NCBI GenBank assembly: GCA_013306675.1
Contig: JABLUY010000095.1
Location: forward strand, 58,409 to 122,408
Direction: 5' to 3'
DNA: 64,000 bases
Source of the DNA: Thraustochytrium sp. TN22
Lineage: Eukaryota; Sar; Bigyra; Thraustochytrida; Thraustochytriidae
Each line of letters begins with the position of its first letter. Position 1 is the stretch's first letter. Both the position numbers and the translations under genes were made by a program. This document shows positions 1 through 8,996 of this stretch, one piece after another. The notes beneath the pieces are model-generated. The model did no database searches. It was not told the origin of the DNA and saw nothing but the letters and a program-made list of their open reading frames with translations.

Positions 1-981
1 ATGTGCCTCGTGATGCTGCTCACGTACTGCACGCGGTTCGTGCTGACAGTGACGGTCTGGGACGTGTCGGACTCGTCCTTCACCATCCCGTTCTCACTCG
101 GCGTGGCGTACTGCGGCCTGGTGGGCGCCTCGCGCGAGAACCGGGACACGCTCTCGTGCTTTTATGTGTGCTGTTTTGCGTCCATCTGCCTGTACGTGGC
201 CAACGTGCTGGTGCAGGTCAAGACCATCATCGACGTGCGGCGCGGCGAGGAAGTCAACCACGACGGCGTCCAGATTACGTCTGCGGAGGTCATGCCGGTC
301 ATGCTGACGGCCATCGGCCTCGAGACGTTCTTGGCAGCCGTGCAGCTCGCCGGTGCGCTCTCGGGCCGCGAGCTCGTGCGCAAGCACCTGATCTTGCGGT
401 TTAACGATCCTCGTATCAACTTGTTCGCAAGCTCCACCTTTGGGCTCGACTTTGTGCAGCCTGCCACGGACGCACGCGAACAAGCCGCCAACCTCACGGA
501 GAGCCTCAACATCAAGATGACCATCGCCAGCATCCCGGTCTGTGTCTACCACCGGAACATGCCTGCGGACCAATTTCCGATCGCTGATGACGCCGACGTG
601 GAGGCGGCGCTCGGCGCGGAGGCTGGCGTCACCGCGGCCGTCGCCGCGGCCGTCGAGGACGACGATTCATCGGACCTTTGCGTCATTTGCCAAGATGAGA
701 TGGTCGAGGGCTCGCTTGTCAAGGTTCTCGCCTGCAAGCACTATTTCCATGTCGCCTGTATTGATGCCTGGCTCGCCCGCTCGCTAGCCTGCCCCATGTG
801 TATGCAGCAAGTCGCCGTTGTTCAGTTCTACGAAAACGCGCCTGCTCAGCCCGATCCTGTTGCTGCCAGTGCTGCTGGCAGTACAGGAGCTAGCGCGGGG
901 CCACGCGCTGGGCTCGCACGTTCAGGCAGCAGCACTGCCAGCTCGGACGACGTTGTGATTTCTGCTGTTGCACGAGTTTGA
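1..981 (+). CDS. Membrane RING-H2 finger protein, probable E3 ubiquitin ligase (5' partial)
   Basis: The frame is open from the first base to the TGA at 979-981 (326 residues). The ATG at base 1 may be internal, so the protein probably begins upstream of the window. Residues 1-75 hold hydrophobic stretches consistent with two or three membrane helices. Residues 227-267 form a RING-H2 finger: C227-x2-C230-x14-C245-x-H247-x2-H250-x2-C253-x10-C264-x2-C267. The order C-C-C-H-H-C-C-C is the H2 type, which recruits an E2 enzyme. The Ala/Ser-rich tail after residue 275 looks disordered. By family rule this would be a membrane-bound ubiquitin ligase of the secretory or endolysosomal system; the substrate is unknown. 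The next gene is convergent. The RING is certain, the exact family is not. Confidence 0.8.
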   Translation: MCLVMLLTYCTRFVLTVTVWDVSDSSFTIPFSLGVAYCGLVGASRENRDTLSCFYVCCFASICLYVANVLVQVKTIIDVRRGEEVNHDGVQITSAEVMPVMLTAIGLETFLAAVQLAGALSGRELVRKHLILRFNDPRINLFASSTFGLDFVQPATDAREQAANLTESLNIKMTIASIPVCVYHRNMPADQFPIADDADVEAALGAEAGVTAAVAAAVEDDDSSDLCVICQDEMVEGSLVKVLACKHYFHVACIDAWLARSLACPMCMQQVAVVQFYENAPAQPDPVAASAAGSTGASAGPRAGLARSGSSTASSDDVVISAVARV

Positions 982-1796
982 AAAGGTGCAAGACGTGGTC
1001 GATCCGAGCCGATCCGAGGCACGTGGCGCGGCTATGGAACGTACTGCTGCTTTAGAGCCCATGTCTGTCACAGCAAGTGGCTTTGAGTTGCTCATCCTGA
1101 GTCTGCGGCCCAAGTTTGCGCTAGCTAGGCATGCTCGTCATTCAAGGTGCTGGAGACTCGCTGTCTTTCAAGGTGGACGGAGGCAACAAGGTGTGAGGCG
1201 TGTGTCATAAGAGGTATCTTTTTTTTCTCCCAGAAAGGGTTCGCTTCTCGTCGTAAGTTCTCGACTGGTGTGTGCGTTGCCTTGCTCCCAGAACACGATG
1301 GCTTTGTGTACGACTGAGGTATGTGTCGTAGCCTTTCTCTCACTGTCAGGATATGTCAGCTTTGCTGGGCCAGATGTGCCTCGGACTGGATCACGTCCGA
1401 GGCGTTCATAAAGTCCAGGCAGCAGTGCGTGGGCGTCTTGCCGGTTTCCTCGTCCGCCACGCCAGTGCAAGTAAGCGAGGTGCAGCCCTTGCTCTATGTC
1501 TTCTCTATGCTCTGTGTCTCACCTTGCTCCCCAAAACTCTGGCTTCGCTCATCACCTTTTTGCAAACGGTGCGTGGGCCGATTCGCTCTGAGCCTAGGCA
1601 CCTTAGGCCATTTCATTTGACCTGACAGTGAGCGGTCTACCTCTGCTGTCACCTTTCCAACTGGTAGTCAAATGAGTACGAATTCATGGAGTTTCAAAGA
1701 AACACTGTACAGGTCGTGGCGCGCACATGTGCGTGCGTGGGTGCGCGCGTGAATAAACGCGAGGGGAGAGATGGCGGGTCTCATTCGCGCTATCCG
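982..1796. other. Convergent intergenic region
   Basis: This lies between the 3' ends of the RING gene (+) and the TPR gene (-). I see no convincing frame or RNA gene. It is less GC-rich than its surroundings and should hold both 3' UTRs. T-rich stretches occur near 1218 and 1555. Confidence 0.5.
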
Positions 1797-4502
1797 TCAG
1801 TCGAGGTTGTGGACGACGCTGAGGCAGCTGGAGATCCTGAGGGTGTCGGGGTGGTCGGGGCCGATGGTGCCAGCACTGATGCGGTAGGCCCAGCGCAGGT
1901 ACTGATCGGCGAGATGGAAATCGCTGATGTCGTTGAGGTAGAGGGTGGCGAGCTCCTGGAGCGGCGCGATGAGATAATAGCTGGTGTCACCGTGCTCTTC
2001 GCGGAGGATGGCGAGGGCTTCGATGAAAACGAGGCGGCTATCGTCAAAGCGCTCGAGCGCCGCGAGGACCTTGCCCACGTCCACGAGAAGGTTGGCTACA
2101 GGAGTGCTGGTGGGGCCATAGTGCAGCCTGCCGTAGGCGACCGCATCGCGAAAGGCCTCGAGCGCGGGCACAAGAGAGCCATTCTTCTGGTAGACCTCGG
2201 CAAGCGTGGTAAGGGAGAGGACGAAGTCCTCCGGGTCGGGGATGATGCCATCCTCGTTGAGGATGAGACTGACAGCGTCCTCGCACATCTGGATGGCCTT
2301 GGGCACGCCGTTGGGCAGCTCTGCGCAGGACGGGGCCACCTCGAACATGGTGCGGGCGATGAGGGAGTCGCGCCGGTGGCACTCGCAGTTGGCGGCCCAA
2401 TGGGCGCGCACGGTGGCCTCGCTAATGCGGACGGCCTCCTCGTAGTTGCCGAGGCAGGCGCAGACGCGGGAGTAAAAATCGCGGTGGCGCAGCGCGAGCG
2501 GGTCGTCTTCGCCGAGCACCTCGCCCATGATGGCGGCGCTCACGCGCAGGGCCTTCATGGCAACTTCGCCCTTTTCGGGCTGGTACCGCGAGAGGATCTG
2601 GCCGTACGTGCAGAGCTCCTCGGCCGTCGTACGGTGGCGCGGTCCGTAAATATGCTTGGCGTGCAGGTAGGAACGGCGCGCCATGGCCACGCAGTCGTTG
2701 ACGCGATTCAAGTTGCTGTACGTCACGCAGAGCAGGCCGTACAGCTCGAGCGTAGGCGGCGCGTAAATGGGCAGAAGCTCATGAATGCGGCGCGCCTCTT
2801 CAAGCTTGTGCACGGCCTCCCGGAAGCGCTGCGCGCCCATCAGCGTCTGCGCCTCCGAGACCAGGGCGACGGCCTTGGGCATTTGAGCGTTGGCCTCGTT
2901 GAGCCTGCGCTCGTACTCGGCTTCGTTGTCGACCAGGTCGTCCTCCTCCTCCTTCTCGCCGTCAGAGAATTCCTCGGGCGCGGAGGCGGACTGCTTGGCG
3001 CTGGTGTACGCCGTCGCCTGCTGGATTGCCTCCTTGGCGGCCTCCTTGGCGGCCTTCTTGGCCGCTGCCGACAGACCCGGCGCGGCCTCGGCGTCCGCGC
3101 CCTTCTTCTTCTTGTTTTTCTTCTTGCCCTTTTTGTTGTTGTTCTTCTTCTTGCCACCATTGGCGCCGCCGTTCGCACCGTTCGCGCCGCTGGCGGTGCC
3201 GGTAGTGCCGTTGTTGCTGGCCCCATCAGAAGCGCGTGGGCTCGAGCTAGGGCGCGCCGTGTAGCTGCGACGGCGGCCACCGGCCTTCACCTGGGCCCGC
3301 CGGGCGCGCTTTTGCAAAGATTTGGCGCGCTCGTGGTCCGAGTTCGCCTCCGCGAGGTGCGCCGCGCGCGAAAAGGCGCCGGCCGCATCCGCGTAGCTGC
3401 CCATGGCCTCCCAGGCGCTTCCCAGCACGGACGACGTGTGGATGAGCCGCGCGTCGTTCGGCTTCAGCCTCATCGTCTGGATCATTGCGGCCTCCTCCGC
3501 GTACCGCGCCGCCGACTGGTGGTCCTCCAGCGCGCGGCTCGCCAGTGCCGCGTTGCACAGCATGGTGGCGAAGTCCAGCTTGGCTTCCTCGCCTTCCAGA
3601 TGCGCCGCGATTTTCATGGCGCTTTGCAGCGACGCGAGCGCCTGCGTGCTCTGGCCATTTTGCAGGTGCATGCCCGCCAGGTTGTTGAGGGTCGTCGCCA
3701 CGTTCGCGTGGTTTTCGCCGAAGTTCTGCTTGGCGTATGTGAGCGCCTCGCGCGCCTTCTCTATGGCGCCCGCCACGTCGCCGTTTGACATGAGCCTGGT
3801 GGCTGTGGCGCGCAGGTCCTTCCACCGCACCTCCGGGTCCGCGTCGTTCACCGCCGCATCCCCCCACTGCTCGCGCAGGTGCTTCTCCAGATGCGCCTGC
3901 ACCCGCTGGTTAAAGAGCTCCTGCTGCTCGTCGTACGCTTCGAACATGTCTTCGTCGTCCTCGTCATCGTCGCTCTCGGCCTCCAGAGCTTCCAGGGCCT
4001 CGTCCAAGAGCGCATCTGAAGAAAGATCGTGCTGCTTGAAAACCCCCTGACGGGTCCGGTTGAACGCCTCGGTGTCCTTCTCGGTCCACGTGGACGTCTT
4101 GTTCGCCGACGTCGACGTCTCGCGCCTCATCTGCGCGATCTTGGCCTGCAGCTCGCCAGGCATGTGGCCCGTCAGCATTGCAGCTGCCACCTCTTGCACA
4201 ATCGATCCATACTTTTCGTCCGGGGTCCCGGCCAGATCCTTTTGCACCTCGGCCGCCACCATCCGCACCATGCGCTGGTGCATCCAGTCCAGCTCCTGCG
4301 CGATCGCATTCGACGATTTCTGCGCCGAGTTCTGCGCCGAGTTCTGCGCCGAGTTCTGCGCCGAGGTTTGCGTCGAGGTTTGCGCCGAGGTTTGCGCCGA
4401 GCCTCGCACCGACGTCGGCCCATCCTTGGCCGCCGCCTTTTTCGCGCCCTTCATCGCGCTCGAGGTGCTCGGGGTGCCGTCGGCGCCGCGCCGCGCCGCC
4501 AT
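1797..4502 (-). CDS. Large TPR protein, kinesin-light-chain-like repeats
   Basis: About 901 residues from the ATG at 4502. The frame stays open to 4709, but the added residues are low-complexity Arg/Ala/Gly and look like translated leader. Residues from about 240 to 400 carry tetratricopeptide repeats of the long KLC type (for example NFGENHANVATTLNNLAGMH). A Lys/Asn-rich basic linker follows at about 440-470, then an acidic segment. A second TPR block runs from about 550 to the C-terminus and includes FGPDHPDTL-like KLC signatures such as IGPDHPDTLRISSCLSVVHN. TPR arrays are scaffolds that bind peptides of partner proteins; no catalytic domain is visible. Near the N-terminus are seven 12-bp repeats coding SAQ(T/N). 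Function and partners are unknown. It could be a cargo adaptor, but no kinesin heavy-chain-binding heptad region is evident. Confidence 0.8.
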   Translation of the reverse strand: MAARRGADGTPSTSSAMKGAKKAAAKDGPTSVRGSAQTSAQTSTQTSAQNSAQNSAQNSAQKSSNAIAQELDWMHQRMVRMVAAEVQKDLAGTPDEKYGSIVQEVAAAMLTGHMPGELQAKIAQMRRETSTSANKTSTWTEKDTEAFNRTRQGVFKQHDLSSDALLDEALEALEAESDDDEDDEDMFEAYDEQQELFNQRVQAHLEKHLREQWGDAAVNDADPEVRWKDLRATATRLMSNGDVAGAIEKAREALTYAKQNFGENHANVATTLNNLAGMHLQNGQSTQALASLQSAMKIAAHLEGEEAKLDFATMLCNAALASRALEDHQSAARYAEEAAMIQTMRLKPNDARLIHTSSVLGSAWEAMGSYADAAGAFSRAAHLAEANSDHERAKSLQKRARRAQVKAGGRRRSYTARPSSSPRASDGASNNGTTGTASGANGANGGANGGKKKNNNKKGKKKNKKKKGADAEAAPGLSAAAKKAAKEAAKEAIQQATAYTSAKQSASAPEEFSDGEKEEEDDLVDNEAEYERRLNEANAQMPKAVALVSEAQTLMGAQRFREAVHKLEEARRIHELLPIYAPPTLELYGLLCVTYSNLNRVNDCVAMARRSYLHAKHIYGPRHRTTAEELCTYGQILSRYQPEKGEVAMKALRVSAAIMGEVLGEDDPLALRHRDFYSRVCACLGNYEEAVRISEATVRAHWAANCECHRRDSLIARTMFEVAPSCAELPNGVPKAIQMCEDAVSLILNEDGIIPDPEDFVLSLTTLAEVYQKNGSLVPALEAFRDAVAYGRLHYGPTSTPVANLLVDVGKVLAALERFDDSRLVFIEALAILREEHGDTSYYLIAPLQELATLYLNDISDFHLADQYLRWAYRISAGTIGPDHPDTLRISSCLSVVHNLD
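4321..4404 (-). repeat. Seven tandem 12-bp units inside the TPR gene
   Basis: Units read tgcgccgagttc or tgcgccgaggtt on the plus strand. On the coding strand they give SAQN/SAQT tetrapeptides. The length is a multiple of three, so changes in unit number keep the frame. Confidence 0.9.
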
Positions 4503-4968
4503 GCGCGAGCCACCGCGCGCGTGCGACCCACCCACCGACCGATCGACCGGCCAGCCGCCGTCCGCGCCCCCGCGCCCCGCCGCCCCCCCGCGCGCGCGAG
4601 CGAGCGAGCGAGAGAGGGAGTGAGCCGAGATCCGCGTGTGTTGGGGCTTTGATTTGGTTTCCCGCCGCCACAAGCCACAGGCGGCCGGCCGCAGCTCATC
4701 CGGAGCCAAGCAGGCGCGTGGTGGTTAGGCCGTGAGGCCGCCATGGAACGGGCTTGGCGCCGTCGCCGAGCGTCGCCGACGGCCAAGACCCACGCAACAC
4801 GAGCTGCGGGCTCTGGCACTGCAACCCAAGGCTCCTGAGGTGATCTCGTCGATCGAGCAGACAGCCAAGACAGGGAAGTCAAGCAGTACAGTCCTCCCCG
4901 GATGGTTGAGATCTATGGCAGGGGCTGTTCAAGCTAGCCAGAGTAAAGCTTGGCGTGCAGTGCACTCG
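4503..4968. other. 5' region of the TPR gene and 3' region of the MEKHLA gene
   Basis: No gene is visible. A short GAGC/GAGA simple repeat lies at about 4598-4620, upstream of the TPR start, and probably belongs to its promoter or leader. Confidence 0.4.
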
Positions 4969-5616
4969 TCATGACTGCTTCGGCTGCGGCTGCGGCTCCT
5001 GCGGGAGACTCTGCTCGAGCTGCTGCTGCTGCAGCTGAGCTGGCGCGTCGCCGTCAGGCATGGGCTCTACCTGGTCGACACGAAAGAACGCGGCCTGGCC
5101 GAGGTTTGGGCCATCGGCAAGCATAGGGTCGGCAGTCCCGTCTATGAGCTCGTCGGAGAGGATATTCCACACGTGGGCGTCGCGGATGCGGAAGCGGCGG
5201 CCCTTGGCGCTGACCCGGATGCCGGAGTAGTCATCGACGAAGCCATGGCGGCGCACGCGGTCCAGAAAGGCCTGACGCTCGGCACGCTCCATGGGACCGG
5301 CCGTGAGGCGCGCAGGCATCTGCGTGAGGTCCTCATAGGAGATCTCAAAGAGCTTCTGGGAGCCGAGGTTGCCGTAGATCATGATGGGGTCGTCCTGTGG
5401 GCCGGCCGTGAGCAAGGTGAAGTCCATCGCCTCGTGGAAGGCGCGCCAGTCGTCGTTGCGCAGGGCAGGCACCAGCGGTCGGCCGGCCAGGCGCTCGAAG
5501 GATCTCAGGGCGCGCTTCACGTGCGCCTGCATTTCCGCGGACTCCGCCACGGCCGGCGACGGCCCGCGGAAGTCGCGCGTGTAGATCGCCATCTTCGCCA
5601 ACCGCCGCGCGGCCAT
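4969..5616 (-). CDS. Stand-alone MEKHLA-domain protein
   Basis: 215 residues from the ATG at 5616; a second Met at residue 9 is an alternative start. Residues from about 35 to 175 match the MEKHLA domain, a PAS-like module. Visible marks are a [11 protein letters not shown] segment, the block [20 protein letters not shown], then [24 protein letters not shown], and a final GQAAFF. MEKHLA occurs at the C-terminus of plant class III HD-ZIP factors and as short free-standing proteins in bacteria and algae. This gene has the short bacterial/algal form followed by a Gln/Pro-rich tail from about 185. PAS-like folds sense small molecules or redox state; the ligand here is unknown. It is divergent from ARL2 across a 306-bp gap. 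Confidence 0.8.
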   Translation of the reverse strand: MAARRLAKMAIYTRDFRGPSPAVAESAEMQAHVKRALRSFERLAGRPLVPALRNDDWRAFHEAMDFTLLTAGPQDDPIMIYGNLGSQKLFEISYEDLTQMPARLTAGPMERAERQAFLDRVRRHGFVDDYSGIRVSAKGRRFRIRDAHVWNILSDELIDGTADPMLADGPNLGQAAFFRVDQVEPMPDGDAPAQLQQQQLEQSLPQEPQPQPKQS

Positions 5617-5922
5617 TCACCGACTCGGACGCGGACCTCCCGCTTCGCAGCGCAGCGCGGCGCAGCGCGGCGCGAGGGCAGACCCACTCGCTCGCTCGCG
5701 GCACGGCACGGCGGAGCGCAGCGTGGCGAGAGCGCGGTGCGAGCCGCCGGACGCAAGGCCGAGCGTTTGAGGCCGGCGGTTCGGGCCGCGCGGCGTGATC
5801 AGGCAGGCCAGCAGCCAGGCCGGCAGGCGGCCAGGCAGCCAGGCAGGCAAGGAAGCAACGCCAGCCAAGCTCGGAGACGCGGACGCCGGCACAGACACAG
5901 ACACAGACACAACACAGACACC
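5617..5922. promoter_or_regulatory. Shared divergent promoter region, MEKHLA gene / ARL2
   Basis: 306 bp separate two start codons on opposite strands, so both promoters must lie here. The region is built of short direct repeats: gcgcagcgcggc near 5650, ccaggc/aggcagg units at about 5805-5850, and a run of acagac at about 5890-5920 just before the ARL2 ATG. No TATA box is evident. The assignment rests on position only. Confidence 0.5.
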
Positions 5923-6483
5923 ATGGGGCTCCTCACCATCCTGAAAAAGCAAAAGCTCAAGGAGAAGAACATGCGCATTCTGATGCTGGGCCTGGACAAC
6001 GCCGGGAAAACGACCATCCTGAAGAAGTTCAACGGCGAAGACATTGACAGCATCAGCCCCACGCTAGGATTCAACATCAAGACGCTGGAACACCGCGGCT
6101 ACCAGCTCAATGTCTGGGACGTTGGCGGACAGAGCACCATCCGCTCCTACTGGCGTAACTACTTCGAGGAGACCGACGGCCTCGTCTGGGTCGTCGACTG
6201 CGCCGACCGCGAGCGCCTTGCCACCTGCCGCGACGAGCTGCACAAGCTGCTCCAGCAGGAGAAGCTCGCAGGTGCGTCGGTCTTGGTGCTCGCCAACAAG
6301 CAGGACCTCGCAGGCGCCCTTCCCAGCGCGCAGATCGCCGAGATCCTCGAGCTCGACGCCGCTCACTTCAAGAATCGCCACTGGCAGATCCACCCCTGCA
6401 GCGCCGTATCTGGAGACGGCCTGCTCGACGCTGTCGACTGGATCGTTCAGGACATCGCCGCGCGCATCTACCTCATGGACTAA
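5923..6483 (+). CDS. ARL2: ADP-ribosylation-factor-like GTPase 2
   Basis: 186 residues; the start is fixed by the conserved [10 protein letters not shown]-terminus and the context ccATGG. G motifs are all present: P-loop GLDNAGKT at 23-30, switch region [18 protein letters not shown] at 65-70, NKQD at 125-128 and CSAVSG near the C-terminus. The block KKFNGEDID...[15 protein letters not shown] is diagnostic of ARL2 over ARL3 or ARF. ARL2 with GTP binds tubulin cofactor D in tubulin folding and releases prenylated cargo from PDE6D-type carriers; that role is known for the family and inferred here. Length equals the family norm (184). No intron. Confidence 0.97.
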   Translation: MGLLTILKKQKLKEKNMRILMLGLDNAGKTTILKKFNGEDIDSISPTLGFNIKTLEHRGYQLNVWDVGGQSTIRSYWRNYFEETDGLVWVVDCADRERLATCRDELHKLLQQEKLAGASVLVLANKQDLAGALPSAQIAEILELDAAHFKNRHWQIHPCSAVSGDGLLDAVDWIVQDIAARIYLMD

Positions 6484-6702
6484 GAGTGGGATGCAGCAGA
6501 GTAAACAGAGCGGCAGCGAGCGAACATAGACCGTGTGTGTAAAAGGATAGCCTGGGCGGTAGACTGGTCTTTGCGTTGTTACCCCTTGCGATCACGAAAC
6601 CATTGCCCCATCAGGCGGCACCGTTCATGGCCGTGTTGAATATAAACTCTAGATGTCACATACCGATCAACAGGTGAATAGCTCATCTGTTTCCGATAAC
6701 AT

Positions 6703-6775
6703 GCGGTCTTAGCTCAGGTGGGAGAGCGTGAGACTGAAGATCTCAAGGTCCTGCGTTCGATCCGCGGAGACCGCA
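6703..6775 (+). tRNA. tRNA-Phe (GAA), copy 1
   Basis: A 73-nt cloverleaf. Acceptor arm GCGGTCT (6703-6709) pairs with AGACCGC (6768-6774), followed by discriminator A. The D arm is GCTC/GAGC. The anticodon stem TGAGA/TCTCA holds the loop CTGAAGA with anticodon GAA at 6736-6738. The T arm is CTGCG-TTCGATC-CGCGG with one G-U pair. A and B boxes (TAGCTCAGGTGGG and GTTCGATCC) fit Pol III. CCA is not encoded, as expected for a eukaryote. No intron. Confidence 0.98.
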
Positions 6776-6777
6776 TA

Positions 6778-6785
6778 TTTTTTTT
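6778..6785 (+). terminator. Pol III T-run, tRNA copy 1
   Basis: Eight consecutive T begin 3 nt after the tRNA-Phe discriminator base. Confidence 0.85.
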
Positions 6786-6898
6786 CTTCGCATGTGGGGA
6801 TAGACCTCTTTTTGGACCTCTGAGGTCACTCACCTGTTCACAGTCAGTAGGATCAGATGACAGAGACTCGCCGAGTCCTAGGCCTAGCCGGTCAAGGG

Positions 6899-6955
6899 GT
6901 GCCAAGGATCGCTTGCCGTGCCAAGGACCGCTGGCCGTGCCAAGGACCGCTGGCC
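6899..6955. repeat. Three tandem 19-bp units
   Basis: The unit is gtgccaaggaccgctggcc. Copy 1 (6899-6917) differs at two bases; copies 2 and 3 are identical; a degraded fourth copy follows. Confidence 0.85.
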
Positions 6956-7809
6956 GTGCCGCTTGCGTGCGAAGGACCCAAAGAAATCCGATGTCGACGA
7001 CGAAGACAGTCGACGAAGACAGACTCACTGTCAGGTCAGAGATCGAGCGCATGATAGTGTCATCCGTGAGGTCGACGGCTGAGCCGGAGGTGCGCGAGGA
7101 CCAGGCCAAGTCCGGTGAGGTCGCGGGCCGGCGGGCGTTGCGCCTCGAGTTGGCAGAGCCGCGTCTCGAGCTTGCGGACGTGCAAGACGTTGTCTGGACC
7201 GGGGGAGAACCCCGAGCTGCACAAACACGGGCGCGAGCGAGTGCTCGAACATCCTGACCTCGTGATTGTCGTTGAGCGGCGTGCGCAGCAGGACCTCGCG
7301 TCGCAAGATTCTCTCTTCTGCTTCTTTTTGCAGAGCGTCCAGGAGAACGCGTCGAAGGAGGCGGCATAGCCATTCGACATCCCGCCATCCGTCCAGTGAT
7401 GGGACATGGGCTGGAACGCCTTTGGAGGTGGTACGCGCAAGGGAGAGTCTTCCTTGTTCTCAACATAGTTGATCCTGTCTCGTGTCATTCTTGGCTTCGG
7501 TGAAGGTTTTGGCGCAGCACGAGCCGTGTTCCGTCGAGCCGGCTGCCGAGATTTCGGTCGCGGCCACGGAAAATAGCATGCTTAGCTCCTACTGCACGTT
7601 CTCCGGAAGACAGACCTCGTCAATGATGACAGCTGTGCTGGTGCGTGGCGGGCGGCCAGAGCGGAGACTCGAGATCAATCTAGAGCATGTGACGGAGGCA
7701 CTCGTACTCGACATTGATTCGTCAGAGAAGGTGGCTGTGCCATAGTGCGGCCAGCGGCGCCTGTGCGAGCTCAGGTGGGCGAGCACGTGGCTTTCCGCGC
7801 CCCCCTGCT

Positions 7810-7879
7810 GCAGTCAGTTGTACGAAGGGTCGTCATGGCTCTGCGCAGTCAGTAGTACGAAGGGTGGTCATGGCTCTGA
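7810..7879. repeat. Two tandem 35-bp units upstream of tRNA copy 2
   Basis: The block containing gcagtcag, tacgaagggt and gtcatggctctg occurs at 7810-7844 and again at 7845-7879 with a few substitutions. Confidence 0.85.
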
Positions 7880-7933
7880 TGCCACCGGTGTCCCTGGCTT
7901 CAAATGCGACGTCAGCGGCCAAGACAAACATGT

Positions 7934-8006
7934 GCGGTCTTAGCTCAGGTGGGAGAGCGTGAGACTGAAGATCTCAAGGTCCTGCGTTCGATCCGCGGAG
8001 ACCGCA
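7934..8006 (+). tRNA. tRNA-Phe (GAA), copy 2
   Basis: Identical over all 73 nt to the copy at 6703-6775. About 50 bp of 5' flank resembles that of copy 3: both read gccaccgg...ccctggc and end acatgt just before the gene. Confidence 0.98.
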
Positions 8007-8011
8007 ACTTC

Positions 8012-8018
8012 TTTTTTT
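8012..8018 (+). terminator. Pol III T-run, tRNA copy 2
   Basis: Seven consecutive T begin 6 nt after the tRNA. Confidence 0.8.
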
Positions 8019-8249
8019 ACCACGTTTACTTTTTGCTGCCAGGCGCGGCAGCAGTGGGTGGCGGCCAGGCGCGGCCAGGGACGGCCTGGCGCGGCGCGCG
8101 GCGGCTGGTCTGCGACTCTGCGGATGGTCTGCGGCTTCGAAGCTCACTTGCTTCACACAGGGCGCGGAAAGGAGGGAGGGGTGGTCGAGCAAGCGGTGCC
8201 ACCGGAGCCCCTGGCCTTATAGGTGGCGCTGGCCGAGAGACAGACATGT

Positions 8250-8322
8250 GCGGTCTTAGCTCAGGTGGGAGAGCGTGAGACTGAAGATCTCAAGGTCCTG
8301 CGTTCGATCCGCGGAGACCGCA
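8250..8322 (+). tRNA. tRNA-Phe (GAA), copy 3
   Basis: Identical over all 73 nt to the other copies. It lies 243 nt after copy 2 and shares diverged 5' flank with it, which points to duplication of a block larger than the tRNA itself. Confidence 0.98.
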
Positions 8323-8324
8323 GC

Positions 8325-8332
8325 TTTTTTTT
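8325..8332 (+). terminator. Pol III T-run, tRNA copy 3
   Basis: Eight consecutive T begin 3 nt after the tRNA. Confidence 0.85.
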
Positions 8333-8555
8333 CTCCGCGAAGCCACGATAAGCCCATTTTTAGGCCGCATCGCCGTGGACTGGTTCGCTTTTGCGTGGTG
8401 CGCAGCGTGTGGTCATGGCTGCTGCGGGCACGAGCGCTGAGTGAGCGCGTGGCACGGTGGTGGCGCACTGTTTGGAGGCACGCTAGCATGATATGTACCC
8501 ATGGCTTTCGGAAGTTTCAACAGCGCCGTCTAGAAGATTGTGGGCGCCGTCCAAT

Positions 8556-8628
8556 GCGGTCTTAGCTCAGGTGGGAGAGCGTGAGACTGAAGATCTCAAG
8601 GTCCTGCGTTCGATCCGCGGAGACCGCA
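8556..8628 (+). tRNA. tRNA-Phe (GAA), copy 4
   Basis: Identical over all 73 nt to the other three copies. Its upstream flank (gtccaat) does not share the acatgt motif of copies 2 and 3. Confidence 0.98.
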
Positions 8629-8631
8629 TCA

Positions 8632-8644
8632 TTTTTTTTTTTTT
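8632..8644 (+). terminator. Pol III T-run, tRNA copy 4
   Basis: Thirteen consecutive T begin 4 nt after the tRNA, the longest run of the four copies. Confidence 0.85.
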
Positions 8645-8996
8645 CTTTTGGAAGCTTAGGTTGAAAGGCCAGAGCCAGGCACGCTCCTGTTCTCTTTTGG
8701 CTTAGCTCCCATACCACGTTGTTTGGCGTCGGTTTGCTCTTTGCTCACCATGCAGTCCTTTGCCGCCTCTTCAGCATGCGCCAGACAGGCCAAGAAGTCT
8801 TTTGCCACCCCTCCTCGGCATGGGCCATGCATCGCTCTTGCTTACTAGCTAACCTCACGTCATACAGTTCGTTCTTTCCTGCATCTGTCGTCTCGTCTCG
8901 TCTCTCACTCATTGTCGCATCACTGCATCTGTTGTCTCTCATCGTCGCATCACAACACACGTGGAGGCTGCTTCTGTTATACTATGATGGGATGGC
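8645..8996. other. Spacer between tRNA array and ORC4 3' end
   Basis: No gene is visible. Around 8880-8955 the short block tctcgtctctca/tgtctctcatcgtcgcatca occurs twice in diverged form. Confidence 0.4.

Larger units (their letters stand above)
6786..7933. other. Spacer between tRNA-Phe copies 1 and 2
   Basis: Frames here are short, differ in every reading frame and show no family motif. The stretch holds a 19-bp tandem repeat (6899-6955) and a 35-bp tandem repeat (7810-7879). I see no other RNA gene. Confidence 0.5.

Noticed and set aside
1686-3788. 700-codon open frame on the plus strand
   Set aside because: Antisense to the TPR gene, whose repeats are clear; same codon-bias effect.
6714-7488. 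Frames of 140-250 codons overlapping the first tRNA-Phe
   Set aside because: They run through the tRNA and its terminator and show no family motif.
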